Positions 1 to 9,100 of a stretch of 64,000 nucleotides of DNA are shown piece after piece; the first letter of the stretch is position 1; the number at the start of each line of letters is the position of its first letter. The DNA is from Candidatus Binataceae bacterium (GTDB taxonomy: Bacteria > Desulfobacterota > Binatia > Binatales > Binataceae). Position numbers and translations under genes: made by a program. The notes beneath the pieces were generated by a model. That model was given only the letters and a program-made list of their open reading frames with translations, searched no databases and was not told the DNA's origin. Location of the stretch: contig DASXMJ010000114.1 in the NCBI GenBank assembly GCA_036495685.1, positions 1 to 64,000 of the forward strand, written 5' to 3'.

Positions 1-624
1 AGGAGCATATTCAGTGCGCCCTTCGCCGGTCGTGATTGATCTCACCACTACGTCGCCAGTGTTCACGCCCACCCGTGCCTGGATTGGAAGGTCACCTTCT
101 GCGCGGGTGCGGTCCGAGTAACGTTTCAGCTCCTCCTGAATTCGCAGCGCAGCGTATAGGGCGCGCTGCGGGTGGTCTTCGTGAGCGACTGGCGCGCCGA
201 ACACCGCGAAGATCCCGTCGCCAGTGGACTGCGCGACGTAGCCGCCGTAGTGCTGGACCGCTTCGATCATCAGCTTGAGTGCCGGATCGACGATAGCGCG
301 CGCCTCTTCCGGGTCGAGATCCTCGATCAGCTCCATCGAGCCCTTGATGTCGGCGAAAAGGGCGGTAACGGTCTTGCGCTCGCCTTCCACATTCTCGGCC
401 GCAGATGTTCCAGTCACCCGAATGGGCGTATCGTTCGCCTTCGCCCCCGCTAGCCCAAGAACTGCCGGGCCCGCTCCAAACGCGGCACCGCAGGAATCGC
501 AGAATTTTGCATCCGTGCGGTTTTCTGCTCCGCACGAGGCACATCTGGGCGAAAGCTTAGAGCCACATTTGTCGCAGAAGCGTGCGCCTTCTCGATTGTC
601 AGCTCCGCATTTCGCGCAGCGCAT
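1..624 (-). CDS. Zinc-ribbon class III adenylate cyclase/AAA ATPase, copy A (partial)
   Basis: The N-terminal 208 codons are present; the rest lies beyond the left edge. Translation from the ATG at 624 gives two CxxC zinc ribbons (MRCAKCGA, CDKCG, CASCGAEN, CDSCG), then the cyclase catalytic domain with the metal-binding stretch ALFADIKGS and the loop TGDGIFAVFG. It breaks off at GRTEYAP. The sequence closely matches the start of the complete paralogue at 6137-9463, and the bases around both start codons are identical (CATGGTGGTTAC on the plus strand). By family, it would make cAMP or cGMP and couple this to an ATPase with a TPR tail. The divergent neighbour is a secreted propeller gene. Family call is firm; the missing domains are inferred from copy B. 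Confidence 0.85.
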   Translation of the reverse strand, partial: MRCAKCGADNREGARFCDKCGSKLSPRCASCGAENRTDAKFCDSCGAAFGAGPAVLGLAGAKANDTPIRVTGTSAAENVEGERKTVTALFADIKGSMELIEDLDPEEARAIVDPALKLMIEAVQHYGGYVAQSTGDGIFAVFGAPVAHEDHPQRALYAALRIQEELKRYSDRTRAEGDLPIQARVGVNTGDVVVRSITTGEGRTEYAP

Positions 625-1030
625 GGTGGTTACCCAGGTCCCCCTCGTTTGCAAGACGCTCAAGACTAAGCCCCTTTCAGCGCGCATCGCAAAGGTTTGA
701 TTTGAGAGGCGGAGCGACCGTCCACCTATGGTCCCGCCCACCTTCCGAGCGAGAAAAAGGACGCGCGATACAGTCGCGGTACCACCCTGCAAGGACCACA
801 AAGACGCAAGCAGGAATGATTATCAAATTTATGCCAAATACGCCGAAATCGAAGGGGGTTACCGCCCCGCACCCTGATTATCAAGATGCTAATCACTCCG
901 CAGCACTAAATTCCCCAACGTTGCGGAAGGCCATTTTTCCCGGGCACCGACGCAATAAAAGTACTCGGGAATTTCTGCCGGGGAATTATTTTCCCGAATA
1001 CGTTAAGAGGACCCGATCCAGGCTTGGCGC
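625..1030. repeat. Upstream noncoding segment duplicated with cyclase-ATPase copy A
   Basis: This stretch aligns with 9464-9930 in the same position relative to the paralogue's start codon. Shared blocks include GCAAGACG just upstream of the start, AGCGAGAAAA, CACAAAGAC, GATTATCAA, GCCGAAATCGA and TGATTATC...ATGCTAAT (around 870-893). It is interrupted by small indels. No open frame of its own is convincing. It probably contains the promoter and 5' leader of copy A, duplicated together with the gene. Confidence 0.65.
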
Positions 1031-1033
1031 CAA
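1018..1033. repeat. 16-bp exact repeat containing a perfect palindrome
   Basis: CCAGGCTTGGCGCCAA occurs here and again at 9986-10001; it contains the 10-bp palindrome TTGGCGCCAA. Imperfect relatives lie at 6098-6112 (GGGCTTGGCGTCAAA) and, with AA replacing CG, at 1095-1110 and 5366-5380 (GGCTTGGAACCAAA). It may be a protein-binding site or part of a dispersed intergenic repeat. Confidence 0.5.
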
Positions 1034-1077
1034 ATGGACTTGATGGAGGCGAGAGCGTGCCACGCCGACGACAGAAT

Positions 1078-1187
1078 ATGACCATCTGCACGGAGGCTTG
1101 GAACCAAAGAGCCGTACGGAATTCAAGGCGATCCGCGGAGCGTAGGATTAGCATCGTTTCGCTCCGCGCGCGGAAAGACTAGCCACC
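1078..1187 (+). repeat. Direct repeat R1, left flank of the secreted-protein cassette
   Basis: About 110 bases that align with 5349-5458 in the same orientation, with roughly three quarters of positions matching. Landmarks are TGACCATCTGC, GGCTTGGAACCAAA, a GCGGAGC block and a final CCGCGCG...AAAGA...TAGC. The two copies differ by small indels that would shift any reading frame, so this is a noncoding repeat. Together they bracket the propeller gene and its small partner. Confidence 0.6.
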
Positions 1188-1490
1188 TAGTGGACCTTTT
1201 ACCGCTAACAAGATGTTGGATGCTGCCCGGGATCAATAATCTCGTTCTTTTGGTTTGCGTGATCAATTTGCGCCAATCGAAAACGCAAACCTCAGAATCA
1301 CGGAACCAGGAGATCCCGTTGCGTGCAGGGGCGCGACGGATCGCGTGAGACACCTACAGGCGGCGACCGGAAATCTAACCTCATCTTGCTGTCTCGATTG
1401 GTTCTGACAAATAACTACAACTTGTAATCTAACAGTGATTAAGAGTAGCCTTCGTGTGGCTGCACCACACCGACGCTAGGGGGACCAACC

Positions 1491-4400
1491 GTGAAGCAGA
1501 ACTCGGTTTGGAGCGCGTGGACGCCTCGCCACAAAGGGGCAGTTCGAGTCAGCCTGATAGCAGTGCTCCTTCTCGGCGGCGCCGGACTCTTGGGGCTGAG
1601 TGCGCACTCGCGAGCAGCCGATTTGAACCCGCCAAGTCAACCGATCCCGCTTGTCAGCGTCCAAGATCGGATCGAGCGGTCCAAGTTTTTCGCCAGCAAA
1701 CTAGGCCTTGAGTTTGGCGTACCCGCAGGCGCACGCCGCGGCGCCATTACTCGAGGAGCGGCGACCGCGCTCTCGGCTGCGGTGACACCTACCAGCAGTC
1801 TCGCCTGGAGCAACATAGGGCCCCTCCCGATGAATGAGGCAGCGAACTTCGGCGGCGTCATCGTCGGGACTCCCGTAGCCATGACTGGACGGGTGAGCGC
1901 TATCGCGGTAGACCCGGCTAATGCGGCCAACATCGCTATCGGCGGCGCCAACGGCGGGATCTGGCTCTCGGCCGACACCGGCACAACGTTCAAACCGGTA
2001 TTCGATTCCGAACCCAGCCAAGCCATCGGCGCATTGGCCTTCGACACCAGTACCTCACCGTCGACTTTGTGGGCCGGAACCGGCGAAGGCAACAACGCGG
2101 TCGACACCTACTATGGGCAGGGGTTGTTCAAGTCGACCAACTTGGGCAGCACCTGGACCTCGGTGGGCAGTTTTGATCGCGTCGCCTTCTCCAGGATCGC
2201 GGTAGACAACTCCTTCTCGCCCGCCCATATCTTTTTAGCGACTGGCAATGGAATCAGCGCCGGACGCTCAGATCCAGCGTTCAACGAGACCGACTTCACC
2301 AAGCAGGGCCTGTACCGTTCCACTGACGACGGTGTCACATTCTCGCAATACAGCGGGGCGGTGTTTGGGTGCTTCCTGGGTGGCGGTCCGTGCCCGGCCG
2401 CCGATGTCGCGGTCGACGGCAACCTTGTTGCTGCCGCGATCAACTTCGATAACGTTTTCATCTCCACTGACGCGGGAACAACGTGGACTCCCGCCAACTT
2501 TCCAGGCTTGACATTAGGCCCCGGTATCCTCAGCAACACCTTTCGTCAGAGTGTAGCTATTCAAACCGCCAGCCCAACGACGATTTACGCCATGGTTGGC
2601 AATGCCGCAGGGACCGCCTATCTGGGGTTCTTCACGTCAACTAACTCGGGCGCCACCTGGACAGCCCAAACGGTGCCGCAGGCCACTTTGAATGGAGTGA
2701 CCATTGACGGCACAAGCAGCAGTAATATCGCGCAGTCGTTTTACGATCAGTACCTACTCGCATCGAAAATCACACCCGGGCTGGTGAGCTTTGGTGGTCT
2801 GGGACCGTATCTGTCAACCAACGGCGGCGCGACATGGATCTTTCTCGGCGCAAACGGCGGTATTCACACCGACCAGCATGCGGCCGCCTCCAACCCGACC
2901 GAGAGCACACTCTACATCGGCAACGACGGGGGCGCCTATGCGGTTAATGCGAGCAACGGCAGCATCGCGTCGCTGAACAACGACATCAACATCGGCCAGA
3001 TCCAGGGCATCGGACCACTACCGCCCAGTGGCAGCAAGCTGATCGCCGGGTTCCAGGACAACGGTACACAGATTTTTTCGGGCACCCCAGCCTGGTTCTT
3101 TGCTGAAACTGGTGACGGGGGCTTTGCCCTGTTTGATCAAAAAGACCCGAGCTTCGCATACCACACCCTTGCTAGCGTGGGTGCCGGTATCCCTGTCGTC
3201 TCCATGTCCACCGACGGCGGCAACACGTGGAGCTTCAACACGCCGACCACCAATCTTGAAAACGCGCTCATCGCGGCCGGCGACCGCGGGGCGAACTTCT
3301 ACCCGCCGCTGGCCAGCGATCCGATTACCGCCCATCGCGTCTTGTTCGCCGCTCAATTCGTTTACGTGTCGACCGACGGGATGGTCACCTGGGCTCGGCA
3401 GAGCACTACTGATCTCACCAGCGGTACCTGCGCCAGCACCTTCTGCGACGCTGGCGATGTGGAGTTCTCACCGGTCGATTCCACCAGGGCATGGGCTCTT
3501 GCAATGACCTTCAACGGCTCCGGCTTTGAGATCTCCAACACCACGCAAGCCAATTTGAACAGCGGTGGCACCTGGAACAACGTGACCGCCAACTTCAATT
3601 CGACGGCAGGTGCTAGTGCCAACACAACCACCCAGATAACCGGTGTTACCCCCGACCCGTTCAGCGCCCAGACTGCCTACGTGACGATCTCAGGCTTCAA
3701 GGCATCTACCGGAATCGATCACATTTTCAAGACTACCGACTTCGGCACAACCTGGAGTGATGTGACCGGCGATCTGCCCGACATTCCATCGCTGCGCCTG
3801 CTTGTGGATAACCAGGATTCGACCGGCCAAACGTTGCTCGTCGCCACCGACATCGGAGTATTCCGTTCAACTAATGGCGGTACAAACTGGGTGCAGGTGA
3901 GCCCCGCAGCGGCCGGTGGCACGCTGCCGGCGGTGCCGGTGTTCGATATCGAGCAGAGCAGCAACGGATTGATCTTCATCGGTACTCACGGCCGTGGTGC
4001 TTACCAGTTAACCACCGCCGCGGCGACTCCGACTCCAACCCCTACTTCGACCGCGACGCCAACAGCCACCCCGACCGCCGCTCCTACTTCCACCGCGACT
4101 CCCACCATCGCGCCTACCCCGACGGCAATACCAACCCCCGTCGTTACCGTAGTCTCCTCGGGAAATGGCAGCGGCAAGCCTGGCTCGACTGTCGCCGGCG
4201 GAACCTTTGCCATCTCCAACAGCAGTTCTGGTATGGAAATGATCTCCTCGGTAACCATCGGGGTAAGTGATCCCAAGGTGTTCTCCTCCCTGACCCTGAC
4301 CGCGACAGTCGGCGGAGCCCAAACCGTTTCCGGCCCGGTCACGCCAGCCGGTTCAACGGTCTTCAGCTTCTCGCCTCCATTGAGTCTGGCGAGCGGACAG

Positions 4401-4793
4401 AGCGCGAAGTTCGCTCTTAGCACCGTCATCTCGATGAACCCCGCAACGAACAATCAACGCCGCGTTCAATACGTATATGCGGCGATCGGTCCTACGACCG
4501 GTGACAAAGATGAAAATTCGGGCGGGCTTTGTCCGCTGCTCTGGGGGCTTGGGATGATTGGAATCACCTTGCTTAGCACTAACGAACTCAAGCGACTCAG
4601 AATTATTGCTTTCACATCCCTTGCACTAATGATTGCGCTCGGTGCGGCCGGATGCGGAGGGGGCAGTGGAGGCGGTGGTCGTACCGTCAGGCCATCATCC
4701 ACCCAGACCGTGCAGGCGGCATCGGTCACGCTGGGCGGCGTCACCCAGACTGTCGGGGGTTTACCGGCGACGCTTGGAGAGATCAAGGGCTGA
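1491..4793 (+). CDS. Secreted BNR/sortilin-type beta-propeller protein with C-terminal anchor
   Basis: An 1100-residue exported protein of unknown ligand. The GTG start is supported by an AGGGGGA ribosome site eight bases upstream and a signal peptide with the core VSLIAVLLLGGAGLLGL. The body is built of repeated Ser/Thr-Asp-G-G-T/A-T-W motifs (STDDGVTF, STNSGATW, STNGGATW, STDGGNTW, TTDFGTTW, STNGGTNW), the signature of BNR or VPS10-like propeller blades. A Pro/Thr linker (TPTPTPTSTATPTATP, about 4024-4140) leads to an Ig-like stretch. The end is odd: a membrane span (LCPLLWGLGMIGITLL), then basic KRLR, a second hydrophobic stretch ending LGAAGCGGGSGGGG, and a short tail. This resembles a C-terminal membrane or sorting anchor. 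It lies opposite to both cyclase genes. Confidence 0.8.
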   Translation: MKQNSVWSAWTPRHKGAVRVSLIAVLLLGGAGLLGLSAHSRAADLNPPSQPIPLVSVQDRIERSKFFASKLGLEFGVPAGARRGAITRGAATALSAAVTPTSSLAWSNIGPLPMNEAANFGGVIVGTPVAMTGRVSAIAVDPANAANIAIGGANGGIWLSADTGTTFKPVFDSEPSQAIGALAFDTSTSPSTLWAGTGEGNNAVDTYYGQGLFKSTNLGSTWTSVGSFDRVAFSRIAVDNSFSPAHIFLATGNGISAGRSDPAFNETDFTKQGLYRSTDDGVTFSQYSGAVFGCFLGGGPCPAADVAVDGNLVAAAINFDNVFISTDAGTTWTPANFPGLTLGPGILSNTFRQSVAIQTASPTTIYAMVGNAAGTAYLGFFTSTNSGATWTAQTVPQATLNGVTIDGTSSSNIAQSFYDQYLLASKITPGLVSFGGLGPYLSTNGGATWIFLGANGGIHTDQHAAASNPTESTLYIGNDGGAYAVNASNGSIASLNNDINIGQIQGIGPLPPSGSKLIAGFQDNGTQIFSGTPAWFFAETGDGGFALFDQKDPSFAYHTLASVGAGIPVVSMSTDGGNTWSFNTPTTNLENALIAAGDRGANFYPPLASDPITAHRVLFAAQFVYVSTDGMVTWARQSTTDLTSGTCASTFCDAGDVEFSPVDSTRAWALAMTFNGSGFEISNTTQANLNSGGTWNNVTANFNSTAGASANTTTQITGVTPDPFSAQTAYVTISGFKASTGIDHIFKTTDFGTTWSDVTGDLPDIPSLRLLVDNQDSTGQTLLVATDIGVFRSTNGGTNWVQVSPAAAGGTLPAVPVFDIEQSSNGLIFIGTHGRGAYQLTTAAATPTPTPTSTATPTATPTAAPTSTATPTIAPTPTAIPTPVVTVVSSGNGSGKPGSTVAGGTFAISNSSSGMEMISSVTIGVSDPKVFSSLTLTATVGGAQTVSGPVTPAGSTVFSFSPPLSLASGQSAKFALSTVISMNPATNNQRRVQYVYAAIGPTTGDKDENSGGLCPLLWGLGMIGITLLSTNELKRLRIIAFTSLALMIALGAAGCGGGSGGGGRTVRPSSTQTVQAASVTLGGVTQTVGGLPATLGEIKG

Positions 4794-4794
4794 A

Positions 4795-5232
4795 ATGACG
4801 GCCAAAGTGAGCGGGCGGGTTCCTAACCTACTAACACTTGCGTGCGGAGCCCTCATCGCTCTTTTAGTCTACCAAGAGCCCGGATGTGCTAATACTCCAA
4901 CATCGACGCCGTCACAGTCCATGAGTGATTCGGGCATATATGGGTACCTGACCGCTGCCTTAGGCAATGCGCCGGCCAATCCACCCTCGACGCAATGCGT
5001 CAAGGTGTATGGCTCAGCGGGCGTCAACTTGATCGCGCGAGGAACCTGTTCCGGAATGTTTGGAAGCTTCCGCGTGCCGCTGCCACCGGGGCGATATGTG
5101 GTTGAACTAGGAGGAAGCTGGGAATCGAAAAATGGGGCCGTGTCCTTCGTTCCGAATCGCCGAACCCTCGAGATCCGTGAGCGCCAGTGGCTCAAACTTG
5201 CGCCCCCATCGCCGCTTGGTCCGGTTCCGTAA
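4795..5232 (+). CDS. Small exported protein paired with the propeller
   Basis: A 145-residue protein beginning one base after the propeller's TGA, so the two are almost certainly co-transcribed. The N-terminus has a signal peptide (LLTLACGALIALLVY) ending near EPGCANT; the Cys could be lipidated, but the lipobox is not canonical. The mature part is Gly/Pro-rich. The segment FRVPLPPGRYVVELGG resembles the conserved strand of carboxypeptidase-regulatory or Ig-like beta-sandwich domains. I do not recognise a family. Its position suggests a partner or accessory of the propeller protein. Confidence 0.65.
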   Translation: MTAKVSGRVPNLLTLACGALIALLVYQEPGCANTPTSTPSQSMSDSGIYGYLTAALGNAPANPPSTQCVKVYGSAGVNLIARGTCSGMFGSFRVPLPPGRYVVELGGSWESKNGAVSFVPNRRTLEIRERQWLKLAPPSPLGPVP

Positions 5233-5348
5233 AGTTCGCGTTCACAAAATTTGGTACCCGACCGTAGATAAGGAGGACCAATCGAAGCTTGGGAGTCATA
5301 CCGTACTCGGTGGTGAAACAAAGGGGTGGGCACTCCCGGCAAAATGGA

Positions 5349-5458
5349 GTGACCATCTGCCGCTGGGCTTGGAACCAAACCGCCGGACCGGATTTCAATA
5401 CGATCGCGGAGCACAGGGTTGATTATCCGTTGTTCCGCGCGAAAAAGAGTAGCTACAA
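5349..5458 (+). repeat. Direct repeat R2, right flank of the secreted-protein cassette
   Basis: This is the partner of R1 (1078-1187) in the same orientation, starting about 115 bases after the small exported gene. It shares GTGACCATCTGC, GGCTTGGAACCAAA and TTCCGCGCG. Another, weaker relative may lie at about 9985-10167. No transposase or integrase is nearby. Confidence 0.6.
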
Positions 5459-5512
5459 AGCGAGCGATCTATTGAGCAATCGGGTTTGCGGGCGTCGCGG
5501 GGACTACGGCGC

Positions 5513-5749
5513 TTAGAATCCGCGTGGCCGCTCTTTGGCCGAGAGCGCAAAGGGACTGAACGATAAGTCCCTGGCCTGCGCCAGACGCTGCTTGCGCTTG
5601 CGCGCTTTTGCGGCGCGAGCTCGCACCAAGTTTGGAAAGCCTAGCGAACGCCAGAATGCCGCACGCTTGCGACCATATACCCTGCAACGCGCGATGCGCC
5701 CTTTGGGACCCGACGGGGAGCTGGGAGGACCCGATCGGAAGCGTTCGTG
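5513..5749 (-). pseudogene. Arg/Lys-rich coding relic, second unit (no start codon)
   Basis: A 78-codon open stretch ending in TAA, in the same frame as the unit upstream of it and separated from that unit only by the TGA at 5750-5752. It carries GRKRAAFWR, LGFPNLV and ARAAKAR, followed by an RL...S..PFAL motif shared with the neighbour unit. Over the 25-codon core (5600-5674 against 5960-6034), 15 codons differ and 13 of those are synonymous, so the sequence diverged while its protein was under selection. No ATG, GTG or TTG precedes the conserved core. Function unknown; the high Arg/Lys content would suit nucleic-acid binding. Confidence 0.55.
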
Positions 5750-6136
5750 TCATCGACGCTTCTCACGACGGGCCTTGAAGAGTGAGTAGCCATTGGGCGC
5801 TTTCTTACGTTGGAGCGCAGACAAGTCCGCCCTGTGTCCGCGCGTTTGGACTTTGTTTCTGGCGACTGAAGCCCATAGATGCGCGTCCTCAGGCAGTGCG
5901 AACGGGTTGACTGATCGCGCGAGCGCCAACTCTTCTCCTTTCAATCGCTCAAGTCGGCAGCGAGCCTTTGCCGCGCGGGCTAACACCAGATTGGGAAACC
6001 CCAATGCACGCCAGAAGGCGGCACGCTTTCGCCCCAGCGCCCTGGCGCGGCACGAACGTCCAAGCAGGACCCGCTCGCGGATAGAAGGACCCGATATGGG
6101 CTTGGCGTCAAACTGGAGCTGGTGTTTGAAGGAGGT
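5750..6136 (-). pseudogene. Arg/Lys-rich coding relic, first unit (in frame behind the cyclase-ATPase)
   Basis: 128 open codons that begin immediately after the TGA of the cyclase-ATPase gene, in the same frame, and end at TGA 5750-5752. The core reads GRKRAAFWR-A-LGFPNLV-L-ARAAKAR, then SVNPFAL, then a basic C-terminus (KARREKRR). The only common start codon, a TTG at 6004, falls inside the conserved motif, so no normal start is visible. Possibilities are a former C-terminal extension of the upstream protein, a gene that lost its 5' end, or a product made by readthrough. The strong synonymous bias against its neighbour says that it was functional for most of its history. Confidence 0.55.
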
Positions 6137-9100
6137 TCAGTGTGAATTGCTCAACTCATCGAGCAGCGCCTTCGCGTCCTTCAGGTCGGCGGTGTCGAAG
6201 CCTTCGGTGAACCAGTTGTAGACTTCGGCGAGCGTCGCGCACGCCTCGTCGCGCTTGCCTTGCTTCGCGAGCAATCGCGCAAGGCTCGTCGTTGCGCGCA
6301 GCTCCCAAGCCCTCGCCCTCATCTTTTGCGCAAGCGCGATCGCTTCACGGAGGTCGGCCTCGGCCAGTTCCATCTGCGCAATTTTGAACCGCAGTTCCCC
6401 GCGACAGTTCAGAGCGTCGGGTCGGTAGAGCAGTTCCCCTGGGTTCGCCTGGAGCGCCTCCCCGATCGTGGCGAGCGCGTCGTCGATAGTACCGTCGAGC
6501 GCCTGAGCCTCCGCCATACACGTGAGATAATTAGTGATTCCGCGCCGTGCCGATTCGACCAAGCCGGCTAAACCATGGCGGATCAGCGAAACGCCTTCGC
6601 CGGCGCTGCCGAGCTGTGCCCGCGCCCAACCCAAGTAGATGCGGGACCAATCTGTGACAAAGCCATGCTCTTCGGACAAGGCCAGCGCGTGCGTGGTCGC
6701 AGCCTCAACGCGCTGCGGATCTCTGAGAAGCTTGTACAGCGAGCCTTCAAAAAGTCGTCCGGCCGCCATGTTGATAGGGTTCTTGCTATCACGGGCGACG
6801 GCGAACATCTGGGCGATACGCTCGCGGGCTTTTTCGGCATGACCCATCATCCACGCGCTAAAAGCCGCAAGACCGAACGGAAATATGTTAAAAACGGGAA
6901 CCTGCACATCACCGCCCCTATCCCGGCAGAGGCTCCAGCGCGCGAAATGCTCCTCGGCTCCGACGAGGTCCCCGAGATAGAAGCGCACGGTCAGTTGAGC
7001 ATTGTGAGCGAATCCGAGGCTGGTGGGGCTGCCCTCGCGCTGCGCGAGGTCGAGTATCTGGTCGGCAAGCGCGGCGGAGCCAGAGATGTCACCCGAGTTC
7101 CAAGCGCCAATCTCTGTCCAGAATAGTTGCATAATTAGCTGCGCAAGGTTGCCGCCTTTTTCGGCAAGGGCCACTGCGCGCGCGGCTGCCTCTCGAGTCT
7201 CATGCGCACTAAACCCTTTAAGGTACAGAAGCACCGGTACCAGCCTGCTCGCAAGCTCGAACTCACGCGCGTCACGCTCAACTGAATCGGGCAGCCGATT
7301 GATCCACTCCAGCCCCTGCTGCAGATGCGCTTGAGCCTCGGCCACGGCGGCGCGCTCCAGCGACTGTCTGCCGGCGAGCGTCAGATACCGCACCGCCTTA
7401 TCGGCGTTAGCGGCCTGGGTGAAGTGATGCACCAGCTCAGTCAGATGATCCTCGAGGCGGCCTGGGAACACCGATTCGATGGCTTCACCAGCGCGGTCGT
7501 GGAGCGCTCGGCGCCGCTCGTTCAGCAGCGAGCCTAACGCGACCTCCTGCGTCAGCGCGTGCTTGAAGATAAATTCGACCTCGCCCACCGCCGGCTGCTC
7601 GTAGATGAACTCGGCGAGCTGAAGCGCGGCGAGCATGCGATTGAGTTCCTCGTCAGATTTCGCGACTACCAGCCGCAGCAGACCCAAGCTGAACTCTCTT
7701 CCGATGACGGCCAGCGTCTGGAGCAGGTCCTTCACGTCGGCCGGCAGCCGGTCGATGCGCGCCGCGAGAATGCCCTGCACCGTCGGTGGAATCCTTAGCT
7801 GGTTAAGCGACTTGGCCAGTTTCACCGTTCCGTTGCGGACCAGCGCGCCGTCCTCGAACATCGACTGGACGATCTCCTCCATGAACAGTGGGTTGCCTTC
7901 GGTCTTCTCGACGATGACCCGCTTGAGCGGGTCCAGATCCTGGCCGTCACCGAGCATCGCCGACAGCATTTCCTCAGCCCTCTCCTGTCCCAGAGGATCG
8001 AGCCGCACCTGCGTGTAGTAGGTCTTGCCGCTCCACTGATGCGAATACTCAGGACGGTAATTGACCAGCAGCAGCACCTTCGCGGTGCCGATCGAATCGG
8101 CGAGCAGGTTCAGCAGCGCCTGCGTCTCGTCATCGATCCAGTGCAGGTCCTCGAATATCACCATCAGCGGCTGGTTGAGCGACTCGCGCAACAGAATCCG
8201 CTTGATCGCCTCCAGCGTGCGCCGCTTCTTCACCTGCCCGTCCATCCGGGCCAGCGGGTCGTCACCCTCGACGATGCCGAGCAACGCGAATAAGTACGGC
8301 AGCGTGTCCTCGAGGCTCCGGTCGAGCGCCACCACGCGACCGGTGACCTTCTCGCGCCGCTTGCGAAGGTCATCGCCGGCGTCGATGGCTAAGTAGCCGT
8401 GCAGCAGCCCGATCACGGGCAGATACGCCGATGCTTTCTGGTGCGAGACCGAGAACGTCTCCAGCACCATCCAGCCCGACTGCGAGACCGCCTTGAACTC
8501 GAACAGCAGGCGCGATTTGCCGACACCCGGCTCAGCCATCGCCGCGACCATCTGACCCCTTCCGGCGCGCGCTTGCTCCGCCGCATGCTTCATCGCGTCC
8601 AGCTCGCGCTGCCGTCCGACGAATTTGTTGTAGCCACGTCCTGCCGAGCGTTGCAGCCGCGTGCGCAGCGGACCCAGCCCGGTCACCTCATAGACGTTGA
8701 CTGGCTCGCTGACGCCTTTGACCTTCGTCGGACCGAGTGCCGTAAAGGCGAAGTAACCCTCGCACAGCTTCCTGACCTGCTCCGTCGCCGCGATCGAACC
8801 AATCGGAGCCAGTGCCTGCATTCGCGCGGCCAGACTGGTCGAGTGACCAATCGGTGCGTACTCGCCGTGCTTCTCGCCCGTCCGGATCTCACGCACCACC
8901 ACCTCTCCCGTGTTCACTCCGACCCGGACCTGAATCGGTAAGCGACCTTCGGCGCGGGTGCGATCGGAGTACCGCTTCAGCTCCTGCTGCATCCGGAGTG
9001 CAGCGAGAAGCGCGCGCTGCGGATGGTCTTCGTAAGCGACTGGTGCGCCGAACAGCGCGAAGATCCCGTCGCCAGTGGGCTGGGCGACATAACCGCCATA

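Noticed and set aside
906-1154. 82-codon minus-strand frame in the copy A leader
   Set aside because: Indels against the parallel repeats break the frame; the similarity is at DNA level.
1404-1430. Promoter-like CTGACA and TAATCT upstream of the propeller gene
   Set aside because: Spacing is only 15 bases and the boxes are imperfect; not strong enough to annotate.
5750-5752. TGA between the relic units read as selenocysteine
   Set aside because: No selenoprotein genes or insertion element seen, and TGA ends several genuine genes here (e.g. the propeller gene at 4791-4793).
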